NCBI GenBank assembly: GCA_947087645.1
Contig: CAMUDN010000001.1
Coordinates: 1 to 64,000 of the forward strand
Source: an uncultured Bulleidia sp.
Lineage (GTDB): Bacteria > Bacillota_I > Bacilli_A > Erysipelotrichales > Erysipelotrichaceae
Length of the DNA: 64,000 nt
Direction: 5' to 3'
The notes under the pieces are model-generated. The model did no database searches. It was not told the origin of the DNA and was given only the letters and a program-made list of their open reading frames with translations. A program made the position numbers and the translations under genes. Shown piece after piece: positions 53,262-62,032 of the stretch. Numbering within the stretch: position 1 is the first letter of the stretch; each line of letters begins with the position of its first letter.

Positions 53262-53291
53262 AATAAATGAGCCTAAATAGGCTCATTTATT
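53262..53291 (-). terminator. Intrinsic terminator of the subtilase gene
   Basis: AATAAATGAGCCTA and TAGGCTCATTTATT form a perfect 14-bp stem with a two-base centre, 64 bases after the stop at 53356. The T-tract on the minus strand is interrupted. Confidence 0.75.
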
Positions 53292-53355
53292 ACCAAGGTT
53301 AAATATTATACCAATTTATTGTAAATGCATTCTAATCATCTAATAAATATTTAGC

Positions 53356-56300
53356 CTATTTATCATTTCTTCTATTTTTATGATGATGAATATCATTTGT
53401 CGTTATATCATCTAAATCTATATTCGTAGAATAAGTTAAAGAAAAACGATAAATAAATACTAAACATAATAAGCTAAAGAAAAGAACTAAACTAACTCCT
53501 ATACCAGAATACATTTCACCTGTTTTAGGTTCAACATTAGCACTTACTCTATTATTACTTGTTGAAGATAAAGTTGGTGTTGTATTTGTGTCAGTATGTA
53601 TTTGTGATGGTGTTTGATTATGATCAACATGATTACTCTTAAATGTTGCTACAAGTTCAATATCTTCTTTTGGCATTTTAAAGTTAATTATTTTTGTATC
53701 TTTATTTTCTAACTGTAAATTACCTTTTTTAACTTGCCAACCAGTGAATATCATATTTGTTGGTATATCAGCTATTACTTTAACAACCTCACCAGCTTTT
53801 ACCTCAACTGTATTTATTTGTTCACTACTACGATCATCACAAATAATATGCCCATTGATAATTGTTAAATGATATTTAGCGATGGATGGACTTGGAGCTT
53901 GTTCTTCTTTATGCAATGCAAAATACATCTGTACTGGTTGAACCATACCAAACTTCTCATTATACTTAACCACTAATTTATGATTCTGCTTATCACCATT
54001 TAATTCTAAGCTATATCCCTTTGGCTCAAGTAACTTGACAGTATATTCTCCCTCTGCTAACTCACTTTGCATCTGCCCTGCTTTAGCGTATGTTATCTCT
54101 TTTGTCTTACCATTCGCATTATTCTTAAACTCTAATTTGATTGGTTTATTACTGATGTCTTTATAATCACTGAAAAATAATGAGTAACTAATATACAACT
54201 TAACTTTCTTCTCACTTGGTGCTGGCTGCTTTTTATGTTTTAAAGCAAAAGGAATAGAAATATGTTTGCCAATCTTTAACGTTTCATCATTAACTACAAT
54301 ATTCTCATTACCATATGTAGGTAAATTCAATTCATAATCCGCAAGTCCATTTACTGATAATTTATAAGTACCATATGGTAGGCTTACTTTATAATCATGT
54401 ACTGATCCATATTCTTTATTTATCTTTTTATGACTCGTTATTTCTTCAAAAACAAACTTAATTGGCTTACTTGTACTGATTGGATATTCATTTGCGGCTG
54501 CTACTTCTAACCATATATCCCCTTCTTTACTTGGTAGTGGACTTGGAGCTTGTTCTTCTTTATGCAATGCAAAATACATCTGTACTGGTTGAACCATACC
54601 AAACTTCTCATTATACTTAACCACTAATTTATGATTCTGCTTATCACCATTTAATTCTAAGCTATATCCCTTTGGCTCAAGTAACTTGACAGTATATTCT
54701 CCCTCTGCTAACTCACTTTGCATCTGCCCTGCTTTAGCGTATGTTATCTCTTTTGTCTTACCATTCGCATTATTCTTAAACTCTAATTTGATTGGTTTAT
54801 TACTGATGTCTTTATAATCACTGAAAAATAATGAGTAACTAATATACAACTTAACTTTCTTCTCACTTGGTGCTGGCTGCTTTTTATGTTTTAAAGCAAA
54901 AGGAATAGAAATATGTTTGCCAATCTTTAACGTTTCATCATTAACTACAATATTCTCATTACCATATGTAGGTAAATTCAATTCATAATCCGCAAGTCCA
55001 TTTACTGATAATTTATAAGTACCATATGGTAGGCTTACTTTATAATCATGTACTGATCCATATTCTTTATTTATCTTTTTATGACTCGTTATTTCTTCAA
55101 AAACAAACTTAATTGGCTTACTTGTACTGATTGGATATTCATTTGCGGCTGCTACTTCTAACCATATATCCCCTTCTTTACTTGGTAGTGGACTTGGAGC
55201 TTGTTCTTCTTTATGCAATGCAAAATACATCTGTACTGGTTGAACCATACCAAACTTCTCATTATACTTAACCACTAATTTATGATTCTGCTTATCACCA
55301 TTTAATTCTAAGCTATATCCCTTTGGCTCAAGTAACTTGACAGTATATTCTCCCTCTGCTAACTCACTTTGCATCTGCCCTGCTTTAGCGTATGTTATCT
55401 CTTTTGTCTTACCATTCGCATTATTCTTAAACTCTAATTTGATTGGTTTATTACTGATGTCTTTATAATCACTGAAAAATAATGAGTAACTAATATACAA
55501 CTTAACTTTCTTCTCACTTGGTGCTGGCTCTATCTTACCACTTGTCTTCTTTGTTAAGCTAAAGCGAATAGTTGGTCCACTTATTCCAAATTTATCTAAT
55601 TTAATATTTACTTTATTATCTATTGCATCAGCAATTTTTAATTCATAATCTTTTGGCTCAGTGATTGTTACCTGATAATTACCTTCCGGCAATTCAGCTA
55701 TCTTTGCTCCACTTTCTAAATTATAGTTTAAAGTAGTTTTTTCACTCGTAGTTAAATTAGTGAAAACAAATTCAACCGGTTTAATTAATGTATCTGTATA
55801 AGTGTTATCTGTACTTGGCTGTAAATAAAATTTAATTCTTGGTGCTTCTTTTTTAGCATACTTAACGCTTAGATCAATACCCGAACCATGTGGTTTAGTT
55901 CTTGGTATTACCGTTAATTTAGTCGTACTTGCTTTCGCTTGCCATCCATCAGCTACATCTTCAATACTTACATCATATTCACCTGCTGGGACTAATACAT
56001 CAAGTTGATCTTTAATTAAAGATAAAGTTTGTTTAAATAAATATTGACGTTTTGTCTGCTGATTAATCAATTTAATTGTAACTTTACCCTTATAGCCATT
56101 TAAATTAAGTTTATCAATCGTCTTATCATCAAATAAACCATCAATTGCTACGGTAACTTTATAATATTTAACTTTTTCAACAATAATATTCACAATTGCG
56201 TTTTTATTTGTTTCATTAATTTCAACCCATTGATCTTGTGGTGTTTTCAATTGATAATCATCATTTTGCAAACTAGCATGTATCCGGTATCTACCCGCTG

Positions 56301-59300
56301 TTATTACTTGATTTGCTAAGATCGGTTTATTATGTTCATCAAAAATTTCTATTTTTACAGCTGGCAAAATACCATCGCCTTGTAAGCTAACACGAGGAAT
56401 AATACGGAATTTATCATCCCTGATAGAAGCATTTAAAGGTTGATAATATAAATTTCCTGCCCAATCTTCTAATAAAAGTTTAGCTTTATCAAAATCTACT
56501 TCTTTAGGTAAGACAAATTTATGATGATCGCCATTAACTTCACTGGCATTAAGAATCTTTCCTTGTGGAGTACGAATCGCTTTATTATTTGTATTTGGTA
56601 AATCAATATGACCATGATGACCTTTTAAAACTTGTAAGCGACCAACTTCTTCTTTAGCTTTTAAATGTGTATTTAAACTTCTGTGATTTAAAACAGAATT
56701 ATTTTCCGGATATATAATTTGGGCTAAGCGTAAACCAGATCCCTTTTCGATAACTTCTTGTAAATCAAAAATACGTTTAGTTGCATCCCAAGTTGCTGAT
56801 TTAACTTCTGGTGCTATTGTATCAACAGTTAAAGGGAAACGCATAGTTTGCTCTTTTGCACCATCAGCTAATGGCTTTACCGTTACTTCAAACTCATATT
56901 TACCATCAGCTACTTTTCTATCAGTACCATCCTTTTCACCATGCCATGACCACTCAGAAGATGAAGATGATTGTTTCTTTTCATCACTACCGGCATAATT
57001 TTTATAGCCTTGATATAATACTGGAGCACCTGTATAAATTGGTGTTTTTTCCTTCTCTTTATACACCTTAATTTGACAATCTGTATAGCTACGTAAAAAG
57101 GTTGCTCGAAAAGCAGCATAATCATTTCGACCGTCATCATTTGGTGAAATTGCTAAATGTTTATCTGAATAATATATATTTGGTTTAATGCCTGGATAAG
57201 CACCTAACACTTGGAATTCATTATCTACCAATGTTTCTAAATGTGTAAAGTTAAATAAACTACCACCATAACCATGTTGTAATGGTCTATTTTTTAATTT
57301 ATATTTTTCTTCTTGAGGCTTAAGATAAAAAGGCTTACGACCAACTTTCAATAAATCATAAATAGATGGTTCAATTACTGGAAGATTAGTCCAATCACCA
57401 ACAAAACCACTAAAAGGTATACTAAGTTCTGGATTATCTGCTGAAGATAAAACAACAAAACCATCTATATAACATCCTTGTGGAGCTATATCATGACTTG
57501 GCATTTTTAATTCACTAACTTTTTTATCAATTGTTATTATTTTTTTAGCTCCAGCTTCTAAAGTAAGAGATGTTCCATCCACCATACCAAGTGATAAAGG
57601 CTCAGCCATAAACCGACCATCAACAATCTTATCCGTTGTAAAATAAGTTTTGTAATTATATGTCACTGGTTTTGAACCTTTATTTTCCACTATTAAATCA
57701 ATATGTACTTGATCTTTAACATTGCCTAAATTAATACTAGCAAGACCATTTGTTCCATACGCAACTGTATTTGCTCGCAACGCTTGTGTAACATTAAGAA
57801 CACCTGCTCCCTGTTGGCGTGGTGATGAAAAAGTATGACCATCATTACTAAGATGAGGAACTGCTGTATTCATCAATAATTGTTTAATCAAAGCTTGTTT
57901 TGCTTCCCCTTGAATATGTGGAAAATCATTTGTAACACGTTTAGCCACAATAGCTAAAGCTGCTGCAACATGTGGCGTAGCCATACTTGTACCACTTAAT
58001 GATTCCCGCTTGCCATCACCAACATCTGACCATATTTTACCACCAGGAGCAGTAATATCTGGTTTTAACTGTCCATCAGCAGTAAAGCCCCAAGCACTAA
58101 ATTCTGATAATTTACCCGCTGTTGGATTATTCATTTCAATATTTTCATTTGCTAAACGTAACTGTGCTTTCTTTGCTAATAACATATCTGCATCACTACG
58201 TAAAATAATCGTCGAAATAACTTTAGCATCACCAACTTCAATTCCCGGTACAGAATTATCTCCCGGATCATTAACAAACATGACAAAATCCGCTTCATGT
58301 ACAAGTGCATTTTTAATCTTTGTACTAAAATAAAGACCTTTGCCACGTTTAATCATAGCTATTTTCCCTTTTAAAGAAGTATTTGCTGGGAAATCATTTA
58401 CTTGTCCATACCCACAATCAACTATGGAACGGAAAGTTTGATAATGTTCATCTTTTAATAACTCATCATGATTAATAGTGCCATGTAAAATATAGCTTAG
58501 TTCATCATCTTGCTTTAGCCCTTTAGCTTCAAAAACAGCAGCTTTATACTTAGTATTTTCTAATGAAGCAACTGTTAAACTATCTTCTAAAACACCTGGT
58601 GATGCGACAACCCCGTAATCTGGCATATCTGTCCGTGGACGACCATAATTATGACCAAAATAGCCATCATTACCACCAGCAATAGCAACCTGTACACCTT
58701 TCTTTTTAAGCTCTTCTATAGCTTTAATAACGGCCGTATCTTCTGTACTTGTTGAACCAGCTGATATACCTAAACTCATATTTACTGCATCAACGCCAAT
58801 TTTATATGCATCTTCTAAAGCACGCAAATAAATATAACTTGAGGTACCTCTTGTTTTATTGCGGCCAAAGACACGCATAATCGCTAATTGGGCATTAGGA
58901 ATTACACCTCGTGCATAGAGATCTTTCGCTGCTAATGGATTAGCTCCAATAATTCCAGCAACATGCATTCCATGCTCAATACCTTTGCCGCCAACATCTG
59001 TCTTACTTTCAGCATAATTATAAACATATGGTAATTTGTCACTATACCAAATACCATCTAAACCATTATCTTTAATTATCTTTTTCATCGTTGCTTGATC
59101 ATATTTAAAAGCACGATTTTGTACAACTTCATCATCTAAACGTAAATCTGGACTAGCCACATCCGCCCCTGAATCAATAACCGCAACTAAAGTACCACGT
59201 CCATCTGTATCCGGGCTTAACTTTGGTAAATTGATTAATTCTGCCGAAGAAGCATCTCGTGTTTGACGCCGAGAATGACGTGTAGATGATAAACTCTTAT

Positions 59301-59706
59301 CATCTACAAGTGGAAGATAAGTATGATCATTTATTATTTCATCTACTTCAGAATATTTTTTAAGCATAGCTAATTGTTTTTCGCTAAGTTCTTGAAATTC
59401 TAAAGTAACAGCCTTAAATAACGTATTAAAACGATGCTTTTCCTTGTATTTAATAGCTAAAGAAGATAATTTTTGTAAAAAAACATTAATATCATCTCTT
59501 TTTATACCCTGCTTAAAAAAGATTGTATAATTTTTATTTTTAACTACCCCATTTTTATTATCAACTACTATTTGCTGATCATTTTCTCTTATAGTACCTT
59601 CACTATTTTTAGCAAGTACAGCTGTTTGTGATAAATGCAAACTAGCTGGTACAAGCAATAATGATACTAGTAAAGATATTAATCTTTTTTGACCTCTTTT
59701 TATCAT
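53356..59706 (-). CDS. Giant cell-wall-anchored subtilase (C5a peptidase/lactocepin-like)
   Basis: A 2116-residue surface protease. It has a signal peptide (1-32), propeptide, then an S8 domain with catalytic Asp178, His248 and Ser574 (GTSMATPHV); the oxyanion Asn is near 346. A PA-type insert (about 390-520) splits it. An Fn3-like C5a-peptidase domain and FlgD-like Ig region (ISPNDDGRND) follow. Then come beta repeats of about 108 residues, the last five being an exact A-B-A-B-A array. An InlB-like GW-type repeat (about 1950-2020) follows, then EPKTGE (2059-2064) and a membrane helix. Such proteases cleave host or milk proteins outside the cell. AGGG-rich Shine-Dalgarno and ATG are clear. 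It is monocistronic. Confidence 0.93.
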   Translation of the reverse strand: MIKRGQKRLISLLVSLLLVPASLHLSQTAVLAKNSEGTIRENDQQIVVDNKNGVVKNKNYTIFFKQGIKRDDINVFLQKLSSLAIKYKEKHRFNTLFKAVTLEFQELSEKQLAMLKKYSEVDEIINDHTYLPLVDDKSLSSTRHSRRQTRDASSAELINLPKLSPDTDGRGTLVAVIDSGADVASPDLRLDDEVVQNRAFKYDQATMKKIIKDNGLDGIWYSDKLPYVYNYAESKTDVGGKGIEHGMHVAGIIGANPLAAKDLYARGVIPNAQLAIMRVFGRNKTRGTSSYIYLRALEDAYKIGVDAVNMSLGISAGSTSTEDTAVIKAIEELKKKGVQVAIAGGNDGYFGHNYGRPRTDMPDYGVVASPGVLEDSLTVASLENTKYKAAVFEAKGLKQDDELSYILHGTINHDELLKDEHYQTFRSIVDCGYGQVNDFPANTSLKGKIAMIKRGKGLYFSTKIKNALVHEADFVMFVNDPGDNSVPGIEVGDAKVISTIILRSDADMLLAKKAQLRLANENIEMNNPTAGKLSEFSAWGFTADGQLKPDITAPGGKIWSDVGDGKRESLSGTSMATPHVAAALAIVAKRVTNDFPHIQGEAKQALIKQLLMNTAVPHLSNDGHTFSSPRQQGAGVLNVTQALRANTVAYGTNGLASINLGNVKDQVHIDLIVENKGSKPVTYNYKTYFTTDKIVDGRFMAEPLSLGMVDGTSLTLEAGAKKIITIDKKVSELKMPSHDIAPQGCYIDGFVVLSSADNPELSIPFSGFVGDWTNLPVIEPSIYDLLKVGRKPFYLKPQEEKYKLKNRPLQHGYGGSLFNFTHLETLVDNEFQVLGAYPGIKPNIYYSDKHLAISPNDDGRNDYAAFRATFLRSYTDCQIKVYKEKEKTPIYTGAPVLYQGYKNYAGSDEKKQSSSSSEWSWHGEKDGTDRKVADGKYEFEVTVKPLADGAKEQTMRFPLTVDTIAPEVKSATWDATKRIFDLQEVIEKGSGLRLAQIIYPENNSVLNHRSLNTHLKAKEEVGRLQVLKGHHGHIDLPNTNNKAIRTPQGKILNASEVNGDHHKFVLPKEVDFDKAKLLLEDWAGNLYYQPLNASIRDDKFRIIPRVSLQGDGILPAVKIEIFDEHNKPILANQVITAGRYRIHASLQNDDYQLKTPQDQWVEINETNKNAIVNIIVEKVKYYKVTVAIDGLFDDKTIDKLNLNGYKGKVTIKLINQQTKRQYLFKQTLSLIKDQLDVLVPAGEYDVSIEDVADGWQAKASTTKLTVIPRTKPHGSGIDLSVKYAKKEAPRIKFYLQPSTDNTYTDTLIKPVEFVFTNLTTSEKTTLNYNLESGAKIAELPEGNYQVTITEPKDYELKIADAIDNKVNIKLDKFGISGPTIRFSLTKKTSGKIEPAPSEKKVKLYISYSLFFSDYKDISNKPIKLEFKNNANGKTKEITYAKAGQMQSELAEGEYTVKLLEPKGYSLELNGDKQNHKLVVKYNEKFGMVQPVQMYFALHKEEQAPSPLPSKEGDIWLEVAAANEYPISTSKPIKFVFEEITSHKKINKEYGSVHDYKVSLPYGTYKLSVNGLADYELNLPTYGNENIVVNDETLKIGKHISIPFALKHKKQPAPSEKKVKLYISYSLFFSDYKDISNKPIKLEFKNNANGKTKEITYAKAGQMQSELAEGEYTVKLLEPKGYSLELNGDKQNHKLVVKYNEKFGMVQPVQMYFALHKEEQAPSPLPSKEGDIWLEVAAANEYPISTSKPIKFVFEEITSHKKINKEYGSVHDYKVSLPYGTYKLSVNGLADYELNLPTYGNENIVVNDETLKIGKHISIPFALKHKKQPAPSEKKVKLYISYSLFFSDYKDISNKPIKLEFKNNANGKTKEITYAKAGQMQSELAEGEYTVKLLEPKGYSLELNGDKQNHKLVVKYNEKFGMVQPVQMYFALHKEEQAPSPSIAKYHLTIINGHIICDDRSSEQINTVEVKAGEVVKVIADIPTNMIFTGWQVKKGNLQLENKDTKIINFKMPKEDIELVATFKSNHVDHNQTPSQIHTDTNTTPTLSSTSNNRVSANVEPKTGEMYSGIGVSLVLFFSLLCLVFIYRFSLTYSTNIDLDDITTNDIHHHKNRRNDK
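53887..55530 (-). repeat. 651-bp exact tandem repeats in the subtilase gene
   Basis: Two full 651-base units plus a half unit are identical at every position I compared (unit starts near 53891, 54542 and 55193). They encode 217 residues, an A module (SEKKVKLYISYSLFF...) and a B module (SKEGDIWLEVAAANEY...), giving the order A-B-A-B-A. The frame is preserved, since 651 is a multiple of three. Confidence 0.93.
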
Positions 59707-59805
59707 TATTATCTCCCTCTCATATATTAAAAATTTTAAACATTCAAATAAAATTAATATTTTATACCATGTTTATAGTTAGTTATATATTGCTAACTTG
59801 AACAT

Positions 59806-59833
59806 ATTTTATCACTTTTAACCCTCTTGTAAA
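59806..59833 (-). promoter_or_regulatory. Candidate promoter of the subtilase gene
   Basis: On the minus strand TTTACA is followed after 16 bases by TAAAAT, about 100 bases before the ATG. This would give a leader of roughly 95 bases. Spacing and sequence are reasonable for a sigma-A promoter. Confidence 0.4.
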
Positions 59834-59886
59834 GTATCATAAAGTCCCTAAATTATTACTGTTTTTATTGTTTTCAATCCATTTAA

Positions 59887-59906
59887 AAAGGAAATTTCTT
59901 TCCTTT
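59887..59906 (-). terminator. Intrinsic terminator of the DUF1934 gene
   Basis: AAAGGAAA and TTTCCTTT pair around four bases and are followed by T5 on the minus strand, 24 bases after the stop at 59930. Confidence 0.75.
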
Positions 59907-59929
59907 CATAAATGATCATTTAATTATAC

Positions 59930-60310
59930 TTAGTGAACTATTTTCTTTTCAATTTGCCAACACAAACCACGTTTTTCATAATGCTTATCCGCCAGCTCAA
60001 TTTGATAAATCAACTCCATATAATCATCTTCAAGTTGCCAATGAATTAAATTAACTGCTATTTTCATAATTCCAAATGCTGATTTTATGTAACAAAATGA
60101 ATCTTCTTTAAGACTAAAATATAACCATGTAGAGATATCTGCTTGCCGTTTTATTTCAACTGAGCTTAAAGAGTAAATAACATCTTGACGCTTATGCGTA
60201 TGATCAAAATAATGTAATTTACCATTTTCAAAAAGAGCTTCTGTAGCAAAATTATAAATAACATTCTGTGGTTCATTTAGCCAAGCTGTAACATGAATTC
60301 TAGTTTTCAA
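59930..60310 (-). CDS. DUF1934 (YwiB-like) calycin-type protein
   Basis: About 127 residues of beta-strand-rich sequence fitting the DUF1934/YwiB family: a small calycin-like barrel of unknown function found in many Firmicutes next to argS and rpoE. The longest frame to 60361 overlaps the HD gene by 62 bases. I start it at the TTG at 60310, because GAGG lies six bases upstream and M-K-T-R-I-H-V then begins the barrel. This overlaps the HD gene stop by eleven bases, so translation is coupled. A terminator follows. The family call is pattern-based, moderately sure. Confidence 0.65.
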   Translation of the reverse strand: MKTRIHVTAWLNEPQNVIYNFATEALFENGKLHYFDHTHKRQDVIYSLSSVEIKRQADISTWLYFSLKEDSFCYIKSAFGIMKIAVNLIHWQLEDDYMELIYQIELADKHYEKRGLCWQIEKKIVH

Positions 60311-61511
60311 TATGCACCTCTTTAGGAAAGAATAATTTATTATCATCCTCGACATAACCATCTGTTAAACTTCGCACTACAGATGAAGCTTTTTCAAGTT
60401 CAATTATCCTGTCATCCTTTGTTAATACCCAAACAGCACCTTTTTCATCCTTTTTATAAGGCTGATATGGTTTTTGATTAACCATATCACGTGTCAAATA
60501 ATAATTTTCATCATATTGTTTATTTCTTAATTGACATCTGATAATTTCTTGCATCTGATCGGTATAATCAGTATAGCCAAATAAATTGCGATCTCTTAAA
60601 CGGCAACTTAAATCAGCAACTATTTTATCAGAAGTATACACTAATTGACCAAAGGCATAACTAAAAGCATACTCATCTAAACGAAAAAATTCTTCCATGT
60701 TTAATTCACGCTTGACAATAATAGGCGTTAAAACTGGCATTTCCTTAAATGATAAATCACGTAATCTTTTAAAAAGAGCATGTAAAATACTTTCAAAAGA
60801 ACGTGCAACAGGATGATAATAAACCTGCCAATACATGTGATAACGAGCCATAATATAATTTTCAACCGCATAAATGCCAGATTCCTTAATGACCAATTGA
60901 TGACCATCATAAACACGCATAACACGCAAAATTCTTTCTAAGTCAAATTCACCATATTTTGTACCTGTAAAATAAGCATCTCTTAATAAATAATCCATTC
61001 GATCAGCATCCAATTGCGAAGAGATCAATTGACTCAATAATGGATTAACATATTGATGCCTAATAACATCCGCAACTTCCTTTGCTAAACCATTAGATGC
61101 TTGTTCAAGAATTGCTGTAATATCTGTATTTTCTTCAATAATGCGACAAGTAAAAGTTTCATGTGATTGATGGGTAATAGCTTCTAAAGCATGTGAATAA
61201 GGGCCATGACCAATATCATGCAATAATCCTGCTAACATCGCCACCACTTTTTCATGTTGTGATAAAGACTTTGCTAAGTCAGGTATTTCTGAAACCATCC
61301 GACGAACCAACTCATAAACACCCAAAGAATGCGAAAAACGTGTATGTTCTGCTGTATGATAAACAACCGATGCACCACCTAACTGCCTTATTCGTCTTAA
61401 TCTTTGAAACCAACGATTATTAATAACCTCCCATATAACTTGATATTCAACATGAATATAGCCATGAATAGGATCCCTTAAAACTTTGACTTCATTTGTT
61501 TTTCTAAACAT
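60300..61511 (-). CDS. HD-domain phosphohydrolase (YwfO/SAMHD1-like)
   Basis: A 403-residue HD-superfamily hydrolase. VLRDPIHGYI and the RLRRIRQLGGASVVYHTAEHTRFSHSLGVYELV region (seen in parts) open the family. LLHDIGHGPYSHALE is the HD metal site, and QLDADRMDYLLRDAYFTG is the second signature. Related B. subtilis YwfO and SAMHD1 cleave dNTPs or nucleotides. Exact substrate unknown. The ATG at 61511 has GGAGG six bases upstream; the longer frame at 61532 lies inside ispF. Overlaps ispF by eight bases. Co-operonic with ispF and the DUF1934 gene. Confidence 0.93.
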   Translation of the reverse strand: MFRKTNEVKVLRDPIHGYIHVEYQVIWEVINNRWFQRLRRIRQLGGASVVYHTAEHTRFSHSLGVYELVRRMVSEIPDLAKSLSQHEKVVAMLAGLLHDIGHGPYSHALEAITHQSHETFTCRIIEENTDITAILEQASNGLAKEVADVIRHQYVNPLLSQLISSQLDADRMDYLLRDAYFTGTKYGEFDLERILRVMRVYDGHQLVIKESGIYAVENYIMARYHMYWQVYYHPVARSFESILHALFKRLRDLSFKEMPVLTPIIVKRELNMEEFFRLDEYAFSYAFGQLVYTSDKIVADLSCRLRDRNLFGYTDYTDQMQEIIRCQLRNKQYDENYYLTRDMVNQKPYQPYKKDEKGAVWVLTKDDRIIELEKASSVVRSLTDGYVEDDNKLFFPKEVHIEN

Positions 61512-61983
61512 TATCTTCCTCCAATAAGACAACCGCTTGTGCCATTAGACCTTCTTGACGGCCAATAAACCCTAAACCTTCTCCTCTTGTTGCCTTAACA
61601 TTAATACTATCTATTCTACACTTACAAGTATGAGCAATATTTTCCCGCATTTGTTGAATATATGGTTTTAATTTTGGCTTTTCTATCAGTATTAAGCTAT
61701 CAATATTGACAATATGATATTTTCTTATGATCATTTGCTGAATCACTTCTTGTAAAAGCAATAATGAACTAATATCTTTATATTCATCTTTTATATCCGA
61801 AAACCATGTTCCCAAATCACCTAATGCTAACGCTCCAATAATAGCTTCCGCAATTGCATGAACTAAAGCGTCCGCATCACTATGACCTGCTAAACCCAAA
61901 TGATAATCAATTTCAACTCCACCTAAAACTAACTTTCGTCCTTTTACAAAAGGATGAATATCACTTGATTGTCCAATTCTCAT
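61504..61983 (-). CDS. ispF: 2-C-methyl-D-erythritol 2,4-cyclodiphosphate synthase
   Basis: A 159-residue IspF. SSDIHPFVKGRKLVLGGVEI carries the metal-binding Asp and His, HSDADALVHAIAEAIIGALALGDLG the third ligand His, and GEGLGFIGRQEG the C-terminal signature. It catalyses a step of the MEP isoprenoid pathway, producing precursors for undecaprenyl phosphate, among others. AAGGAG is six bases before the ATG at 61983, and the longer frame to 62010 enters the shared promoter region. It overlaps the HD gene and is divergent from cca. Confidence 0.96.
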   Translation of the reverse strand: MRIGQSSDIHPFVKGRKLVLGGVEIDYHLGLAGHSDADALVHAIAEAIIGALALGDLGTWFSDIKDEYKDISSLLLLQEVIQQMIIRKYHIVNIDSLILIEKPKLKPYIQQMRENIAHTCKCRIDSINVKATRGEGLGFIGRQEGLMAQAVVLLEEDNV

Positions 61984-62001
61984 ACTTACTCCTTTTTCTT
62001 T

Positions 62002-62026
62002 ATTATACAAACTTTTTTATTATAAT
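62002..62026. promoter_or_regulatory. Overlapping divergent promoters for ispF and cca
   Basis: Two TATAAT elements lie in a 49-base gap: 62002-62007 on the minus strand for ispF and 62021-62026 on the plus strand for cca. Each sits within the other's expected -35 zone or spacer. The cca TATAAT is only six bases from the ATG, so its transcript would be nearly leaderless. Confidence 0.4.
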
Positions 62027-62032
62027 AAGAGT

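Noticed and set aside
53887..55530. CRISPR or IS array
   Set aside because: The 651-bp units are in-frame coding repeats without spacers, transposase or terminal inverted repeats.
56856..57140. Short frames on both strands inside the subtilase gene
   Set aside because: Out-of-frame shadows with no domain or ribosome site.
58010..58333. 107-residue plus-strand frame inside the subtilase gene
   Set aside because: Antisense shadow of the catalytic region; no independent evidence.
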